Source: Roseburia sp.
GTDB lineage: Bacteria > Bacillota > Clostridia > Lachnospirales > Lachnospiraceae
NCBI GenBank assembly: GCA_023664725.1
Contig: JAMPFA010000015.1
Coordinates: 1 to 39,306, forward strand
Length of the DNA stretch: 39,306 nucleotides
Direction: 5' to 3'
In this document: one piece after another, positions 25,086 to 33,703 of the stretch
Layout of the letters: each line of letters opens with the position of its first letter
How positions within the stretch are numbered: position 1 is the stretch's first letter
Made by a program: the position numbers and the translations under genes
Notes under the pieces: model-generated
The model's input: the letters and a program-made list of their open reading frames with translations, nothing else
Databases searched by the model: none
Told to the model about the DNA's origin: nothing

Positions 25086-25604
25086 ATGAAGCGTAAAATA
25101 ATCCTAACGATTGCAGTTATCGTGTGTTTTCTGCTGCAAAGCACTGTGTTTCAGGCACTTTCTTTTGCGTCTATTGCCCCAAATCTTTTAATTATCCTCA
25201 CTGCATCTTTTGGTTTTATGCGGGGCAGAAAGGAAGGTATGCTGATCGGATTTTTCAGCGGGCTTCTTCTGGATATTTTTTTTGGAAGTGTGTTGGGTTT
25301 TTACGCCCTGCTCTATATGTATGTAGGATATATCAACGGTTTTTTTCAGAAGATTTTTTTCCCGGAAGATATTAAACTTCCTATCATACTGATTTCTGCC
25401 AGCGATGTGGTATGTAACCTTTTCGTGTATTTTTTCCAGTTTCTATTCCGGGGACAGTTTGCTTTTTCTTACTACCTGATAAATATTATTATTCCCGAAT
25501 TGGTCTACACCATTCTGGTGATGATTTTCCAATATTTTATTCTCCTGAAGATCAATCAGAAACTGGAAGCGGAAGAAAAGAGGGGTGCAAGTAAATTTGT
25601 TTGA
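25086..25604 (+). CDS. mreD: Rod shape-determining protein MreD
   Basis: A 172-residue, highly hydrophobic protein with five or so membrane segments and the typical patterns APNLLIILTASFGFMRGRKEGMLIGFFSGLLLDIFFG and GFYALLYMYVGYINGFF. MreD is an integral component of the elongation complex. GGGAGGCAGGC precedes the ATG. It overlaps the PBP2 gene by up to 20 bases. Confidence 0.94.
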   Translation: MKRKIILTIAVIVCFLLQSTVFQALSFASIAPNLLIILTASFGFMRGRKEGMLIGFFSGLLLDIFFGSVLGFYALLYMYVGYINGFFQKIFFPEDIKLPIILISASDVVCNLFVYFFQFLFRGQFAFSYYLINIIIPELVYTILVMIFQYFILLKINQKLEAEEKRGASKFV

Positions 25605-28449
25605 GACGGCAAAAGAATATATCATAAATTTTTTTAAATCCAGATTGTTTGTTCTTTCAGCTGTGATGATCGCATTGTCTGCCATTCTGATTCAGCAGGT
25701 GTTTATGCTCCAGATTGTCAACGGCGAAGAATATTTAAATAATTATCGGCTGAAAATTGAAAAGAAGAGAGAATTAAAGAGCACCCGGGGAAATATCTAT
25801 GACAGAAACGGAAATCTTTTGGCCTACAATGAGCTGGCTTATACAATTACCATAGAAGATAACGGAAGTTATGGGGACACCGAGGAGAAAAACGCATCTG
25901 TAAACCAGGAATTAGAACAGATTCTTTTAAATCTGGATGTCAATGGAGATACCATTGACAATAATTTTGAAATCACAAGAAAAGATAACGGTTCTTTTGA
26001 ATTTAATGTGGAGGGAAAGGCAAAACAGCGCTTCCTGGCAGACGTATACGGTCATCCTTCCGTGGATGATTTGGGATTTAACAACAAGCTGGGATATGAT
26101 GAGGGGGAAGCTACCCCGGACCAGGTGGTGGAATACCTTCAGAGCAGCCGGAAGTTTGGCATAGCCGGAAAATATGAGGGAGATATGGCATACCGGATCA
26201 CTGTGATACGCTACGCCATGTCGGAAAACAGTTATCAGCGGTATATTTCTACTACAATTGCCACAGATGTCAGCGACGAAACCGTTGCATATGTCAGCGA
26301 AAACGCAGACAAACTTCAGGGAGTGGAAGTGGAGGACGACACCATACGCCGCTATGTGGACAGCAAATATTTTGCACATATCATTGGGTATACCGGAAAG
26401 ATTTCTCAGGAAGAGTATGATGAGCTTTCAAAAGGGAACGATGCTTACAGTCTGACAGATGTGATTGGAAAGTCCGGAATTGAGAGATATCTGGACGGAG
26501 AACTTCAGGGAATCAAAGGTTCTGAGACAGTATATGTGGATAATATGGGGAAAGTCATTGAAACCACGGAGCGAACAGAACCCCAGGCCGGCGGAAACGC
26601 CTATCTGTCCATCGATGCGGAGCTGACCAAGGCTGTTTATGACCTGTTAGAGCAGGAAATTGCAGGAATCGTATACGACAAAATTATAAATGTGAAAGAT
26701 TATGACCCTGCATCTGAGAGAAAAGCTTCCGATATTAAAATTCCTATTGATGATGTGTATTTCGCACTGATAAACAATAATGTGATTGACACTGAGCGTT
26801 TTTCTGCCAAAGATGCCAGTGCTGCAGAGCAGGGGGTCTACGGGGCTTTTCAGTCAAAACAGTCTGCTGTGTTAAGTGCGATACAGACAGAGCTTACTGA
26901 CATGCCAACACCCTTTGGGTCTCTGGACGATGAGACGGAAGACTATATTTCCTATATCGTTGGTATGCTAAAAGATCAGGAAATTCTTGTCTCAGACAGG
27001 ATTGATACGGATGATTCCCTGTATAGGCAGTGGGCAGAGGGAAATATCAGTCTAATGGAATATTTAAATTATGCCATTGCCCAAAACTGGATCGATATCA
27101 CACGGTTTTCCGTGGAGGAGAAATATTCTGATTCCGACGAGATTTACCGTGCGCTGTTAGACTATATTATAGAAGAATTGGCAGGAGATAAGGATTTTTC
27201 TAAATATGTTTACAAATATATGATCCAGCAGGAGCTGGTGGGAGGGACATCGCTGTGTGTAATCCTCTACGATCAAGGCGTGTTAGAATATGATGAATCC
27301 CAGGTTTTTGCATTGACATCCGGTGAGATATCGGCATATAATTTTATACGTGAGAAAGTGCAAAATCTGGAAATTACCCCTGCGCAGCTTGCTTTAGATC
27401 CCTGTTCCGGCTCCTGTGTCATCACGGATGTAAAGACAGGGGAGATACTTGCCATGGTATCTTATCCAGGATACGATAACAATCGTCTCGCCAATGTGGT
27501 AGACGCAGAGTATTTTGCAAAGATAAATAGTGATCTGTCCAATCCCCAGTACAATTATGCCACCCAGGAGCGTACGGCTCCAGGATCTACATTTAAACCT
27601 TTGATGGCGGTGGCAGGGCTTTCCGAAGGGGTAGTGGATACTTCTACCATTATCAGGGATGAAGGAAGGTTTACCCGATTGGAGGAAAACGGCCCCACAT
27701 GCTGGGCTTACCCTTCTAACCACGGAAATATCAATGTGTCCCAGGCAATTGAGTACTCCTGTAACTACTATTTCTATGAAATGGGATACCGCCTCAGCCT
27801 GAATGGATTTACCTATGATGAAGACAAGGGCCTTGCGGTTATACAGAAATACGCCGATATGTTCGGACTAAATGACAGCACAGGGATCGAGATTCCAGAG
27901 ACATCCCCAAGAGTGGCAGACGAATACCCGATCACTGCCTCCATCGGTCAGAGTAATAACAACTATACGACTTCCCAGCTTGCCAGATATGTCACGGCAG
28001 TGGCAAACCGGGGTACAGTATATCAGGAGACTTTGCTGAAGCAGGTGGAGGATTCCGAAGGGAATGTGGTGAAAACCTATGAACCTACCGTAAAAAATAC
28101 GGTGGATGTGCTAGATACGATGCAGTGGAATTCCATTCATGAGGGAATGCGCATGGTGGCGGAAGGGCTGAGCTGTTTCAAAGATTTCAGAGTTCCTGTA
28201 GCCGGCAAGACAGGGACGGCACAGCAGGTGACAAACCGTGCCAACCACGCCCTGTTCGTTGGATTTGCCCCCTATGAAAATCCAAGGATATCCATTGCCA
28301 CCAGAATCGCCTTTGGATACACTTCCCACAATGCGGCAGATGTTTCCAGGGACATTCTCTCTTACTACTTTAAAGTGGAGGACAGAGATGAATTGATAAA
28401 TGGACAAGCCAGCGTAATAGACGAAAGCGCCAATTCATTTGAAGATTAA
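25585..28449 (+). CDS. mrdA: Penicillin-binding protein 2 (elongasome transpeptidase)
   Basis: A class B PBP of 954 residues, far longer than the usual 600-700. It has one membrane anchor near residues 20-40, a pedestal domain (NIYDRNGNLLAYNEL onward), and a transpeptidase domain. The active-site motifs are S668-TFK (APGSTFKP), S725-C-N727 and K875-TGT. Between the start of the transpeptidase (about residue 333) and its second block (DPCSGSCVITDVKTGEILAMV, about 605) there is an acidic, helical insertion of about 240 residues. The start may be GTG 25585 or TTG 25597; AGGGGTG at 25582-25587 suits the latter. With RodA (30260) it would form the polymerase-crosslinker pair for sidewall growth. 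Confidence 0.93.
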   Translation: MQVNLFETAKEYIINFFKSRLFVLSAVMIALSAILIQQVFMLQIVNGEEYLNNYRLKIEKKRELKSTRGNIYDRNGNLLAYNELAYTITIEDNGSYGDTEEKNASVNQELEQILLNLDVNGDTIDNNFEITRKDNGSFEFNVEGKAKQRFLADVYGHPSVDDLGFNNKLGYDEGEATPDQVVEYLQSSRKFGIAGKYEGDMAYRITVIRYAMSENSYQRYISTTIATDVSDETVAYVSENADKLQGVEVEDDTIRRYVDSKYFAHIIGYTGKISQEEYDELSKGNDAYSLTDVIGKSGIERYLDGELQGIKGSETVYVDNMGKVIETTERTEPQAGGNAYLSIDAELTKAVYDLLEQEIAGIVYDKIINVKDYDPASERKASDIKIPIDDVYFALINNNVIDTERFSAKDASAAEQGVYGAFQSKQSAVLSAIQTELTDMPTPFGSLDDETEDYISYIVGMLKDQEILVSDRIDTDDSLYRQWAEGNISLMEYLNYAIAQNWIDITRFSVEEKYSDSDEIYRALLDYIIEELAGDKDFSKYVYKYMIQQELVGGTSLCVILYDQGVLEYDESQVFALTSGEISAYNFIREKVQNLEITPAQLALDPCSGSCVITDVKTGEILAMVSYPGYDNNRLANVVDAEYFAKINSDLSNPQYNYATQERTAPGSTFKPLMAVAGLSEGVVDTSTIIRDEGRFTRLEENGPTCWAYPSNHGNINVSQAIEYSCNYYFYEMGYRLSLNGFTYDEDKGLAVIQKYADMFGLNDSTGIEIPETSPRVADEYPITASIGQSNNNYTTSQLARYVTAVANRGTVYQETLLKQVEDSEGNVVKTYEPTVKNTVDVLDTMQWNSIHEGMRMVAEGLSCFKDFRVPVAGKTGTAQQVTNRANHALFVGFAPYENPRISIATRIAFGYTSHNAADVSRDILSYYFKVEDRDELINGQASVIDESANSFED

Positions 28450-28470
28450 TTATAGAACAGGAGGGAATTT

Positions 28471-29151
28471 ATGTCTCAGCCAGTCATTATCAAAAGCAAT
28501 AAGTATGGCATTAATTTGATTTTGGATCAGACCACGCCCTTTCGGGAACTTCTTGGCCATATCACGGACAAGTTTTTAGAATCGGACAAGTTTTTTAAAA
28601 ACGCCAGAATGGCAATTTCTTTTGAGGGAAGGGAACTTACACCGGAAGAAGAGTATCAGATCATTGATACCATCAGCCAGAATACAAGTATCCACATTGC
28701 CTGTGTGATTGATAATAATGAAATCAGGGAACAGCTTATCAAGAAGAAAATCGACGAGTACGACAGTATGGCGGCAAATAATATGGGAAGAATATACAAA
28801 GGAACTTTGCGTTCCGGCCATGTTTTGGAGTGTGAGACAAGCCTGATTGTGATTGGGGACGTAAATCCTGGTGCAAAAGTGGTTTCCGCCGGAAATGTTG
28901 TGATTCTTGGAGCTTTAAAGGGAACAGCCTACGCCGGGGAATCTGGAGACGAAAACTGCTTTGTGGCAGCGCTGGACATGAATCCCATGCAGATAAAAAT
29001 AGGGGATGTTATTGGCAGAAGTGAAGACAAAGGATTTTTAGCATCTTTGAGGGAACGTAAAAAATCTACCGCAGAACCACAGATTGCTACGGTATCTGGG
29101 AATCAGATCCTAATCGAGCCAATTACGAAAAATACATTTAATAATATTTAG
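28471..29151 (+). CDS. minC: Septum site-determining protein MinC
   Basis: MinC blocks FtsZ polymerisation away from midcell. The 226-residue protein has an N-terminal alpha/beta domain and, after a linker near residue 100, the C-terminal beta-helix with repeated hydrophobic steps (RSGHVLECETSLIVIGDVNPGAKVVSAGNVVILGALKGTAYAG). That repeat is typical of MinC and binds MinD. GGAGG precedes the ATG. It is followed by minD after 20 bases. Confidence 0.93.
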   Translation: MSQPVIIKSNKYGINLILDQTTPFRELLGHITDKFLESDKFFKNARMAISFEGRELTPEEEYQIIDTISQNTSIHIACVIDNNEIREQLIKKKIDEYDSMAANNMGRIYKGTLRSGHVLECETSLIVIGDVNPGAKVVSAGNVVILGALKGTAYAGESGDENCFVAALDMNPMQIKIGDVIGRSEDKGFLASLRERKKSTAEPQIATVSGNQILIEPITKNTFNNI

Positions 29152-29171
29152 AAATTCAGGAGGATTTTATC

Positions 29172-29957
29172 ATGAGTGAAGTAATTGTTATCACATCCGG
29201 GAAAGGCGGTGTGGGAAAAACCACAACAACTGCCAATGTAGGTACCGGACTAGCGCAGCTAAATAAGAAAGTGGTTTTGATAGATACGGATATCGGGCTT
29301 CGTAACCTGGACGTGGTTATGGGGCTTGAGAATCGGATTGTCTACAATCTTGTGGATGTGGTGGAGGGAAACTGCCGCATTAAGCAGGCATTGATCAAGG
29401 ATAAGAAATATCCTGAGCTGGCGTTGCTCCCATCAGCTCAGACAAGAGATAAGACAAGTGTTACACCAGAGCAGATGAAAAAGCTTACCGATGAACTTCG
29501 GGAAGAATTTGACTACATACTGTTAGACTGTCCGGCAGGAATTGAGCAGGGATTTCAAAATGCCATTGCCGGAGCTGACAGAGCATTGGTGGTTACAACA
29601 CCAGAGGTTTCTGCAATCCGTGACGCAGACCGTATTATCGGGCTGTTAGAGGCCAATGAAATAAAGCAGACCCAGCTGATCGTCAACCGGCTCCGTATGG
29701 ATATGGTAAAGCGGGGAGACATGATGACAGTGAATGATGTGTGTGAGATCCTGGCTATAAAGCTCATCGGTGTGGTGCCTGATGATGAGCAGATCGTCAT
29801 CTCCACAAACCAGGGAGAACCATTAGTTGGCACTGATGCAATGGCTGGAAAGGCATATGCAAATATCTGTAAACGTATTTTGGGAGAGGAAGTTCCATTT
29901 CTTGATTTAGACAAGAAAGAAAATGTTTTTACCAAATTGGCAAGCTTGTTTAAATAA
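29172..29957 (+). CDS. minD: Septum site-determining ATPase MinD
   Basis: A 261-residue deviant-Walker ATPase. The P-loop GKGGVGKTT spans residues 10-18, with the signature lysine 11; DTDIGLRNLD and LLDCPAGIEQGFQNA follow. The C-terminal amphipathic helix (KKENVFTKLASLFK) would attach the ATP-bound dimer to the membrane. It recruits MinC and is released by MinE. The TAA stop shares its last base with an ATG, but the minE start is better placed at 29972. Confidence 0.97.
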   Translation: MSEVIVITSGKGGVGKTTTTANVGTGLAQLNKKVVLIDTDIGLRNLDVVMGLENRIVYNLVDVVEGNCRIKQALIKDKKYPELALLPSAQTRDKTSVTPEQMKKLTDELREEFDYILLDCPAGIEQGFQNAIAGADRALVVTTPEVSAIRDADRIIGLLEANEIKQTQLIVNRLRMDMVKRGDMMTVNDVCEILAIKLIGVVPDDEQIVISTNQGEPLVGTDAMAGKAYANICKRILGEEVPFLDLDKKENVFTKLASLFK

Positions 29958-29971
29958 TGAGAGGAGAAAAA

Positions 29972-30250
29972 ATGGCATTAGCGGACTTTTTTAAGAAGAA
30001 AAACTCCGGTGATGTGGCAAAAGACCGTTTGAAGCTTGTGCTGGTTTCAGATCGTGCCAATTGTTCGCCGGAAGTTATGGAGAAAATTAAGAATGATATC
30101 ATCAATGTGATATCAAAATACATGGAGATAGATGCGGAAGGATTGGATATCCAGATTACCCAGACAGAATCCGAGAGCAATAATGGAACAGTTCCTGCAT
30201 TGTATGCAAATATCCCAATCAAGGAACTGCATCATTCTTCTGGAAGATAG
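29972..30250 (+). CDS. minE: Cell division topological specificity factor MinE
   Basis: A 92-residue MinE, the activator of MinD. The N-terminal membrane-binding and MinD-binding segment MALADFFKKKNSGDVAKDRLKLVLVSDRANCSPEVMEKIKNDIINVISKY is intact, followed by the C-terminal dimer domain. ATG 29972 has GAGGAG five bases upstream; an ATG at 29957 would add five residues without a ribosome site. A MinE beside MinCD implies an oscillating Min system, as in other Clostridia, rather than only the DivIVA-anchored type of Bacillus. Confidence 0.95.
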   Translation: MALADFFKKKNSGDVAKDRLKLVLVSDRANCSPEVMEKIKNDIINVISKYMEIDAEGLDIQITQTESESNNGTVPALYANIPIKELHHSSGR

Positions 30251-30259
30251 GAATTATGT

Positions 30260-31381
30260 ATGCTGAAACAAATCAAATTACGAAATTACAATTTCAGACT
30301 GGTCTTATATGTTGTAGTACTTACCATAATTGGAATACTGGTAATCGGCAGTGCCAGGGAATCGGTGCAGAGCAAGCAGGTAATGGGACTTGTGATGGGG
30401 ATCGTACTTATGGTTATGGTCTCTATAACAGATTACTCTTTTGTGTTAAAATTCAGTTGGATATTTTATTTTGTCAATATTGTACTGCTTACAATGGTAA
30501 AATATATGGGGGAGGACGCCGGCGGCGCCACAAGATGGGTAAGTATTGCAGGTATTCGGTTTCAGCCTTCGGAATTGTCAAAAATAATTATCATTTTATT
30601 TTTTTCCTATTTCTTTATGAAACATCAGGAAAATATAAATACGATAAAAGTTTTAGCAGAGTCCTTTGTTTTGGTGGGAATTCCATTGGTTTTGATCAAG
30701 ACTCAGCCGGATTTGTCCACCACCATTATAACAGCATTAATTTTTGTTGCCCTCTTGTTTATTGCGGGATTAAGTTATAAAATAGTAATAAGTGTGCTGG
30801 CAGTCAGCTTTCCAACCCTGATTATTTTTATCAGTCTGATCTTGCAGCCCGACCAGCAGATTTTAGACAACTATCAGTACAAGCGTATTATGGCATGGCT
30901 GGAACCAGAAAAGTATGCGGATGCTGCTTATCAGCAGCTCAATTCCAAAATGGCCATCGGTTCCGGACAGCTGTGGGGAAAGGGCTTAAACAACAGCCAG
31001 ATCACATCTGTAAAAAACGGAAATTTTATTGCGGAACCCCAGACAGATTTCATCTATGCTATTGTGGGGGAAGAATTAGGTTTTATCGGCGCAGTTGTCG
31101 TAATCGTATTACTGCTGCTTATCACATTGGAATGCATCCTGGTTGCCAGAAAGGCGAAAGATCTCTCTGGACGGTTGATCTGCTGCGGAATGTCATCTCT
31201 GATCGGTTTCCAGGGATTTGTCAATATCTGTGTGGCTACAGGACTTATGCCAAACACCGGCTTGCCGCTGCCTTTTGTCAGCTATGGCCTGACATCACTG
31301 CTCACCCTTTACATTGGGGTAGGATTTGTTCTCAATGTAGGATTACAGCCTAGAAAATACGGAATGGGGGACTTACTATGA
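30260..31381 (+). CDS. rodA: SEDS-family peptidoglycan polymerase RodA
   Basis: A 373-residue SEDS (FtsW/RodA/SpoVE) protein with about ten membrane segments. Visible markers are DAGGATRWVSIAGIRFQPSELSKI, KTQPDLSTTIITALIF, IGSGQLWGKGLNNSQ, AEPQTDFIYAIVGEELGFIGA and the C-terminal GLMPNTGLPLPFVSYG. RodA polymerises glycan strands in the elongasome and works with PBP2, encoded just upstream. Context with mreBCD and mrdA favours RodA over FtsW. It overlaps mgsA by four bases (ATGA), so translation is coupled. Confidence 0.92.
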   Translation: MLKQIKLRNYNFRLVLYVVVLTIIGILVIGSARESVQSKQVMGLVMGIVLMVMVSITDYSFVLKFSWIFYFVNIVLLTMVKYMGEDAGGATRWVSIAGIRFQPSELSKIIIILFFSYFFMKHQENINTIKVLAESFVLVGIPLVLIKTQPDLSTTIITALIFVALLFIAGLSYKIVISVLAVSFPTLIIFISLILQPDQQILDNYQYKRIMAWLEPEKYADAAYQQLNSKMAIGSGQLWGKGLNNSQITSVKNGNFIAEPQTDFIYAIVGEELGFIGAVVVIVLLLLITLECILVARKAKDLSGRLICCGMSSLIGFQGFVNICVATGLMPNTGLPLPFVSYGLTSLLTLYIGVGFVLNVGLQPRKYGMGDLL

Positions 31382-31773
31382 ACATCGGACTTATCGCACA
31401 TGACTCGAAGAAAAAATTAATGCAGAATTTTTGTATTGCCTACAGAGGTATACTCTGCAAGAATGAATTATATGCCACAGGGACAACAGGACGGCTGATC
31501 GAGGAGGTTGCTAACCTGACGATCCATAAATATCTTGCGGGACACTTGGGGGGCGCACAGCAGCTCGGCGCTCAGATTGAACATAATGAAATTGACCTTG
31601 TGATATTTCTGAGGGATCCTCTGACACCGAAATCCCATGAACCGGATGTGGACAGTGTAGTTCGTCTGTGCGATACCCATAATATTCCGTTGGCAACAAA
31701 TCTTGCAACGGCAGAGTTGTTGATCAAATCTTTAGACCGAGGAGACTTAGAGTGGCGTGAAATGTATAAATAG
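31378..31773 (+). CDS. mgsA: Methylglyoxal synthase
   Basis: A 131-residue cytoplasmic enzyme that converts dihydroxyacetone phosphate to methylglyoxal and phosphate, a bypass used when sugar phosphates pile up. The family signatures are present: IGLIAHDSKK at the N-terminus, ATGTTGRLIEE, FLRDPLTPKSHEPDVDSVVRLCDTHNIPLATNLATAE. The catalytic Asp (LRDP) and the His of SHEPDV are kept. It overlaps rodA by 4 bases and the following carboxypeptidase gene by 17. Thus a central-metabolism valve lies in a cell-wall operon. Confidence 0.95.
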   Translation: MNIGLIAHDSKKKLMQNFCIAYRGILCKNELYATGTTGRLIEEVANLTIHKYLAGHLGGAQQLGAQIEHNEIDLVIFLRDPLTPKSHEPDVDSVVRLCDTHNIPLATNLATAELLIKSLDRGDLEWREMYK

Positions 31774-32758
31774 TAAATTGACATGTCTGTTATTTCTCTT
31801 CCTGTTTTTATCCGGATGCGGTGAAAAAAATGAAGAAGTGACATTTTCGGATGCCTATCAGATCTATCAGACATCTCAAAAATACCAGATGATATCTGTG
31901 GAAGATACGTCTCTGCAGGATACCTACCCTTATTTTGCGGAAAAATATTGTATTTCAGACGGAATTGCCCTTGGAACTGACAAGACTGATTCCCAGGTGG
32001 CGGAGGCTGCAGGAGTATTTAATCTCGATACAAAAGAGGTGACTTACTGCCAGAATATTTACGAGAGAGTATATCCGGCAAGTACAACAAAGATACTTAC
32101 CGCTTATGTGGCCTTAAAGTACGGAGATTTAGACGATGTATACCAGGTCAGCGCCAGGGCAGTTGACCAGGAGAGCGATTCCTCCGTGTGCAATTTGAAA
32201 GAAGGGGATTACCTTTCTTTAAGACAGCTCATCTACGGTCTTATGATGCGAAGCGGCAATGATGCGGCAATCGTAATTGCCGAGGGAATATCTGGCAGTG
32301 TGGAAGAGTTTGCAGCGCTTATGAATGAAGAGGCAAGGGCACTTGGGGCATTGGATTCCCATTTTGTCAATTCCAACGGACTGCATGACGAGGAACACTA
32401 TACAACTGTTTATGATATGTACCTGTTTTTCCAGGCGGCTATCGCTATGCCGGATTTTTTAGATTTTATCACAAAGACAGAATATACTGCCCAATATCTG
32501 GATTCCGCCGGAATGACAGTGGAGCAGGTCTGGACATCCACAAACAAATATCTCATGGGGACAGAAGATGCTCCCAGAGGCATTACCGTGGTGGGCGGTA
32601 AGACGGGGACGACCCATGCGGCCGGGTACTGCCTGGTGCTTTATTCCACCAACAATCAAAATCAGCAGATCGTGTCTATCGTGATGAAGGCGGACTGCCG
32701 GAACAATTTATATTATTACATGAATGAGCTTTTATATGGGTTCGCTGGTAATTCTTAA
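31757..32758 (+). CDS. D-alanyl-D-alanine carboxypeptidase lipoprotein (peptidase S11)
   Basis: A 333-residue penicillin-binding enzyme that trims the terminal D-Ala from stem peptides. The three active-site motifs are S109-TT-K112 (PASTTKILT), S166-G-N168 (MRSGNDAA) and K282-TG-T (GGKTGTTHAAG). The N-terminus is a lipoprotein signal with lipobox FLSGC, so it would sit at the outer membrane face. This differs from DacA-type enzymes with a C-terminal amphipathic helix. The start is a GTG at 31757 within mgsA, with GAGGAG about 12 bases before it. It is the last gene of the shape-division operon. Confidence 0.9.
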   Translation: MKCINSKLTCLLFLFLFLSGCGEKNEEVTFSDAYQIYQTSQKYQMISVEDTSLQDTYPYFAEKYCISDGIALGTDKTDSQVAEAAGVFNLDTKEVTYCQNIYERVYPASTTKILTAYVALKYGDLDDVYQVSARAVDQESDSSVCNLKEGDYLSLRQLIYGLMMRSGNDAAIVIAEGISGSVEEFAALMNEEARALGALDSHFVNSNGLHDEEHYTTVYDMYLFFQAAIAMPDFLDFITKTEYTAQYLDSAGMTVEQVWTSTNKYLMGTEDAPRGITVVGGKTGTTHAAGYCLVLYSTNNQNQQIVSIVMKADCRNNLYYYMNELLYGFAGNS

Positions 32759-32782
32759 AAACAGAATTATGTGAATTAGCGG

Positions 32783-32811
32783 TTGAATTTTCATTACATA
32801 TAAATTATAAT
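32783..32811 (+). promoter_or_regulatory. Promoter of the small P-loop gene
   Basis: TTGAAT (32783-32788), 17 bases, TATAAT (32806-32811). It precedes the gene at 32877 by about 65 bases and has the same hexamers as the promoter at 9636-9664. Confidence 0.75.
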
Positions 32812-32876
32812 TATTTTAAAGACAGAAATTCAAGACAGGATGGATTTTTGAAGAGAGAAAACAGGAGGAAATGGCC

Positions 32877-33296
32877 ATGGTTCAAATTATTGCAGGGGAA
32901 AAGGGAAAAGGAAAGACAAAGCAGCTTTTAGAGAAAGTAAATGCGGCAGTTATGTCAGCAAACGGTAACATCGTATATCTGGACAAGAGTCAGAAGCATA
33001 TGTACGAGCTTAGCAACAGAGTTCGTTTGGTAAATGTAACAGATTATCCTATTACAAATTGTGATGAGTTTATGGGTTTTATCTGCGGGATCGTATCACA
33101 GGATAATGACTTGGAAGAACTTTATCTTGACAGTTTCCTCACAATTTCCAATATGAAAGATGATGAAATCACACATGCCATTGAGAAATTGGATATTATC
33201 AGCGAAAAGTATAATGTGAAAATTGTTTTGAGCGTTTCCAGAAATGAAGATGATCTTCCGGAATGCGCAAAAGCAAAACTCATTGTTTCTCTGTAA
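32877..33296 (+). CDS. Small P-loop protein of unknown function
   Basis: A 139-residue protein with an N-terminal Walker A-like motif, IIAGEKGKGKTKQLL (residues 4-18), then the strand NIVYLDKSQKHMYEL and a possible acidic strand LEELYLDSFLTI. The remainder is a helix and a C-terminal strand KIVLSVSR. No other NTPase motif is convincing, and I do not recognise a characterised family; similar small P-loop proteins are seen in Clostridia. AGGAGG at 32863-32868 is 8 bases from ATG 32877; ATG 32871 is too close. It has its own promoter (32783) and terminator (33312), so it is a single-gene unit. Confidence 0.75.
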   Translation: MVQIIAGEKGKGKTKQLLEKVNAAVMSANGNIVYLDKSQKHMYELSNRVRLVNVTDYPITNCDEFMGFICGIVSQDNDLEELYLDSFLTISNMKDDEITHAIEKLDIISEKYNVKIVLSVSRNEDDLPECAKAKLIVSL

Positions 33297-33311
33297 ATAT
33301 TACATAGGATA

Positions 33312-33345
33312 AAAGGACTGTCCCTTTTGACAGTCCTTTCTTGTT
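33312..33345. terminator. Rho-independent terminator between convergent genes
   Basis: An 11-pair perfect stem AAAGGACTGTC / GACAGTCCTTT (33312-33322 and 33329-33339) with a six-base loop, followed by CTTGTTGT. On the other strand the stem is followed by TTTTATCC, so it may work for the minus-strand DUF378 gene as well. Confidence 0.85.
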
Positions 33346-33377
33346 GTAACGCTATAAATTGGTATTCATGGTAAAAA

Positions 33378-33590
33378 TTAAGCCTGTTCAATGCTGCGGA
33401 TTCTTCCATAAACGCTGAGCAGATAAATTCCGCCGATACCCACAAGGGCATATACGATTCGGGAAACCCAGGACATATCTCCAAAAAGAAATGCCACCAG
33501 ATCAAAGCGGAAAAATCCAATTAATCCCCAGTTTACGGCACCGATGATCACCAGTGTCAACAATATATAATCTAATGCTTTTGAATTCAT
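33378..33590 (-). CDS. DUF378 small membrane protein
   Basis: A 70-residue protein with two hydrophobic segments, ALDYILLTLVIIGAVNWGLIGFF and WVSRIVYALVGIGGIYLLSVY. The NWGLIGFFRFDLVAFLFG block is the hallmark of DUF378, whose function is unknown. The start at 33590 (MNSKALDY) has AAAGGAGG seven bases upstream; an ATG six bases earlier is too near the ribosome site. A -10 like TATAAT on the minus strand is at 33633-33638, next to the plus-strand promoter at 33641-33669. Confidence 0.9.
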   Translation of the reverse strand: MNSKALDYILLTLVIIGAVNWGLIGFFRFDLVAFLFGDMSWVSRIVYALVGIGGIYLLSVYGRIRSIEQA

Positions 33591-33640
33591 AGACATACCT
33601 CCTTTTTTCTTAGTATTTCTTTTTTGTGTTGTATTATACA

Positions 33641-33669
33641 TTGTTTTCTTTTCTCGAAAATGTTACAAT
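33641..33669 (+). promoter_or_regulatory. Promoter of the HlyD-like gene, back to back with a minus-strand -10
   Basis: TTGTTT (33641-33646), 17 bases, TACAAT (33664-33669). The next gene starts at a GTG at 33704. The minus-strand -10 of the DUF378 gene (33633-33638) lies only two bases away, so the two promoters probably compete or share control. Confidence 0.55.
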
Positions 33670-33703
33670 AAAGGCAGAATTTGTTTGTAAAGGCGGTATT
33701 TTT

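Noticed and set aside
30256..30780. 174-residue plus-strand frame overlapping rodA
   Set aside because: It lies wholly inside a clear SEDS gene in another frame and has low-complexity Gly/Cys/Tyr content with no motif.
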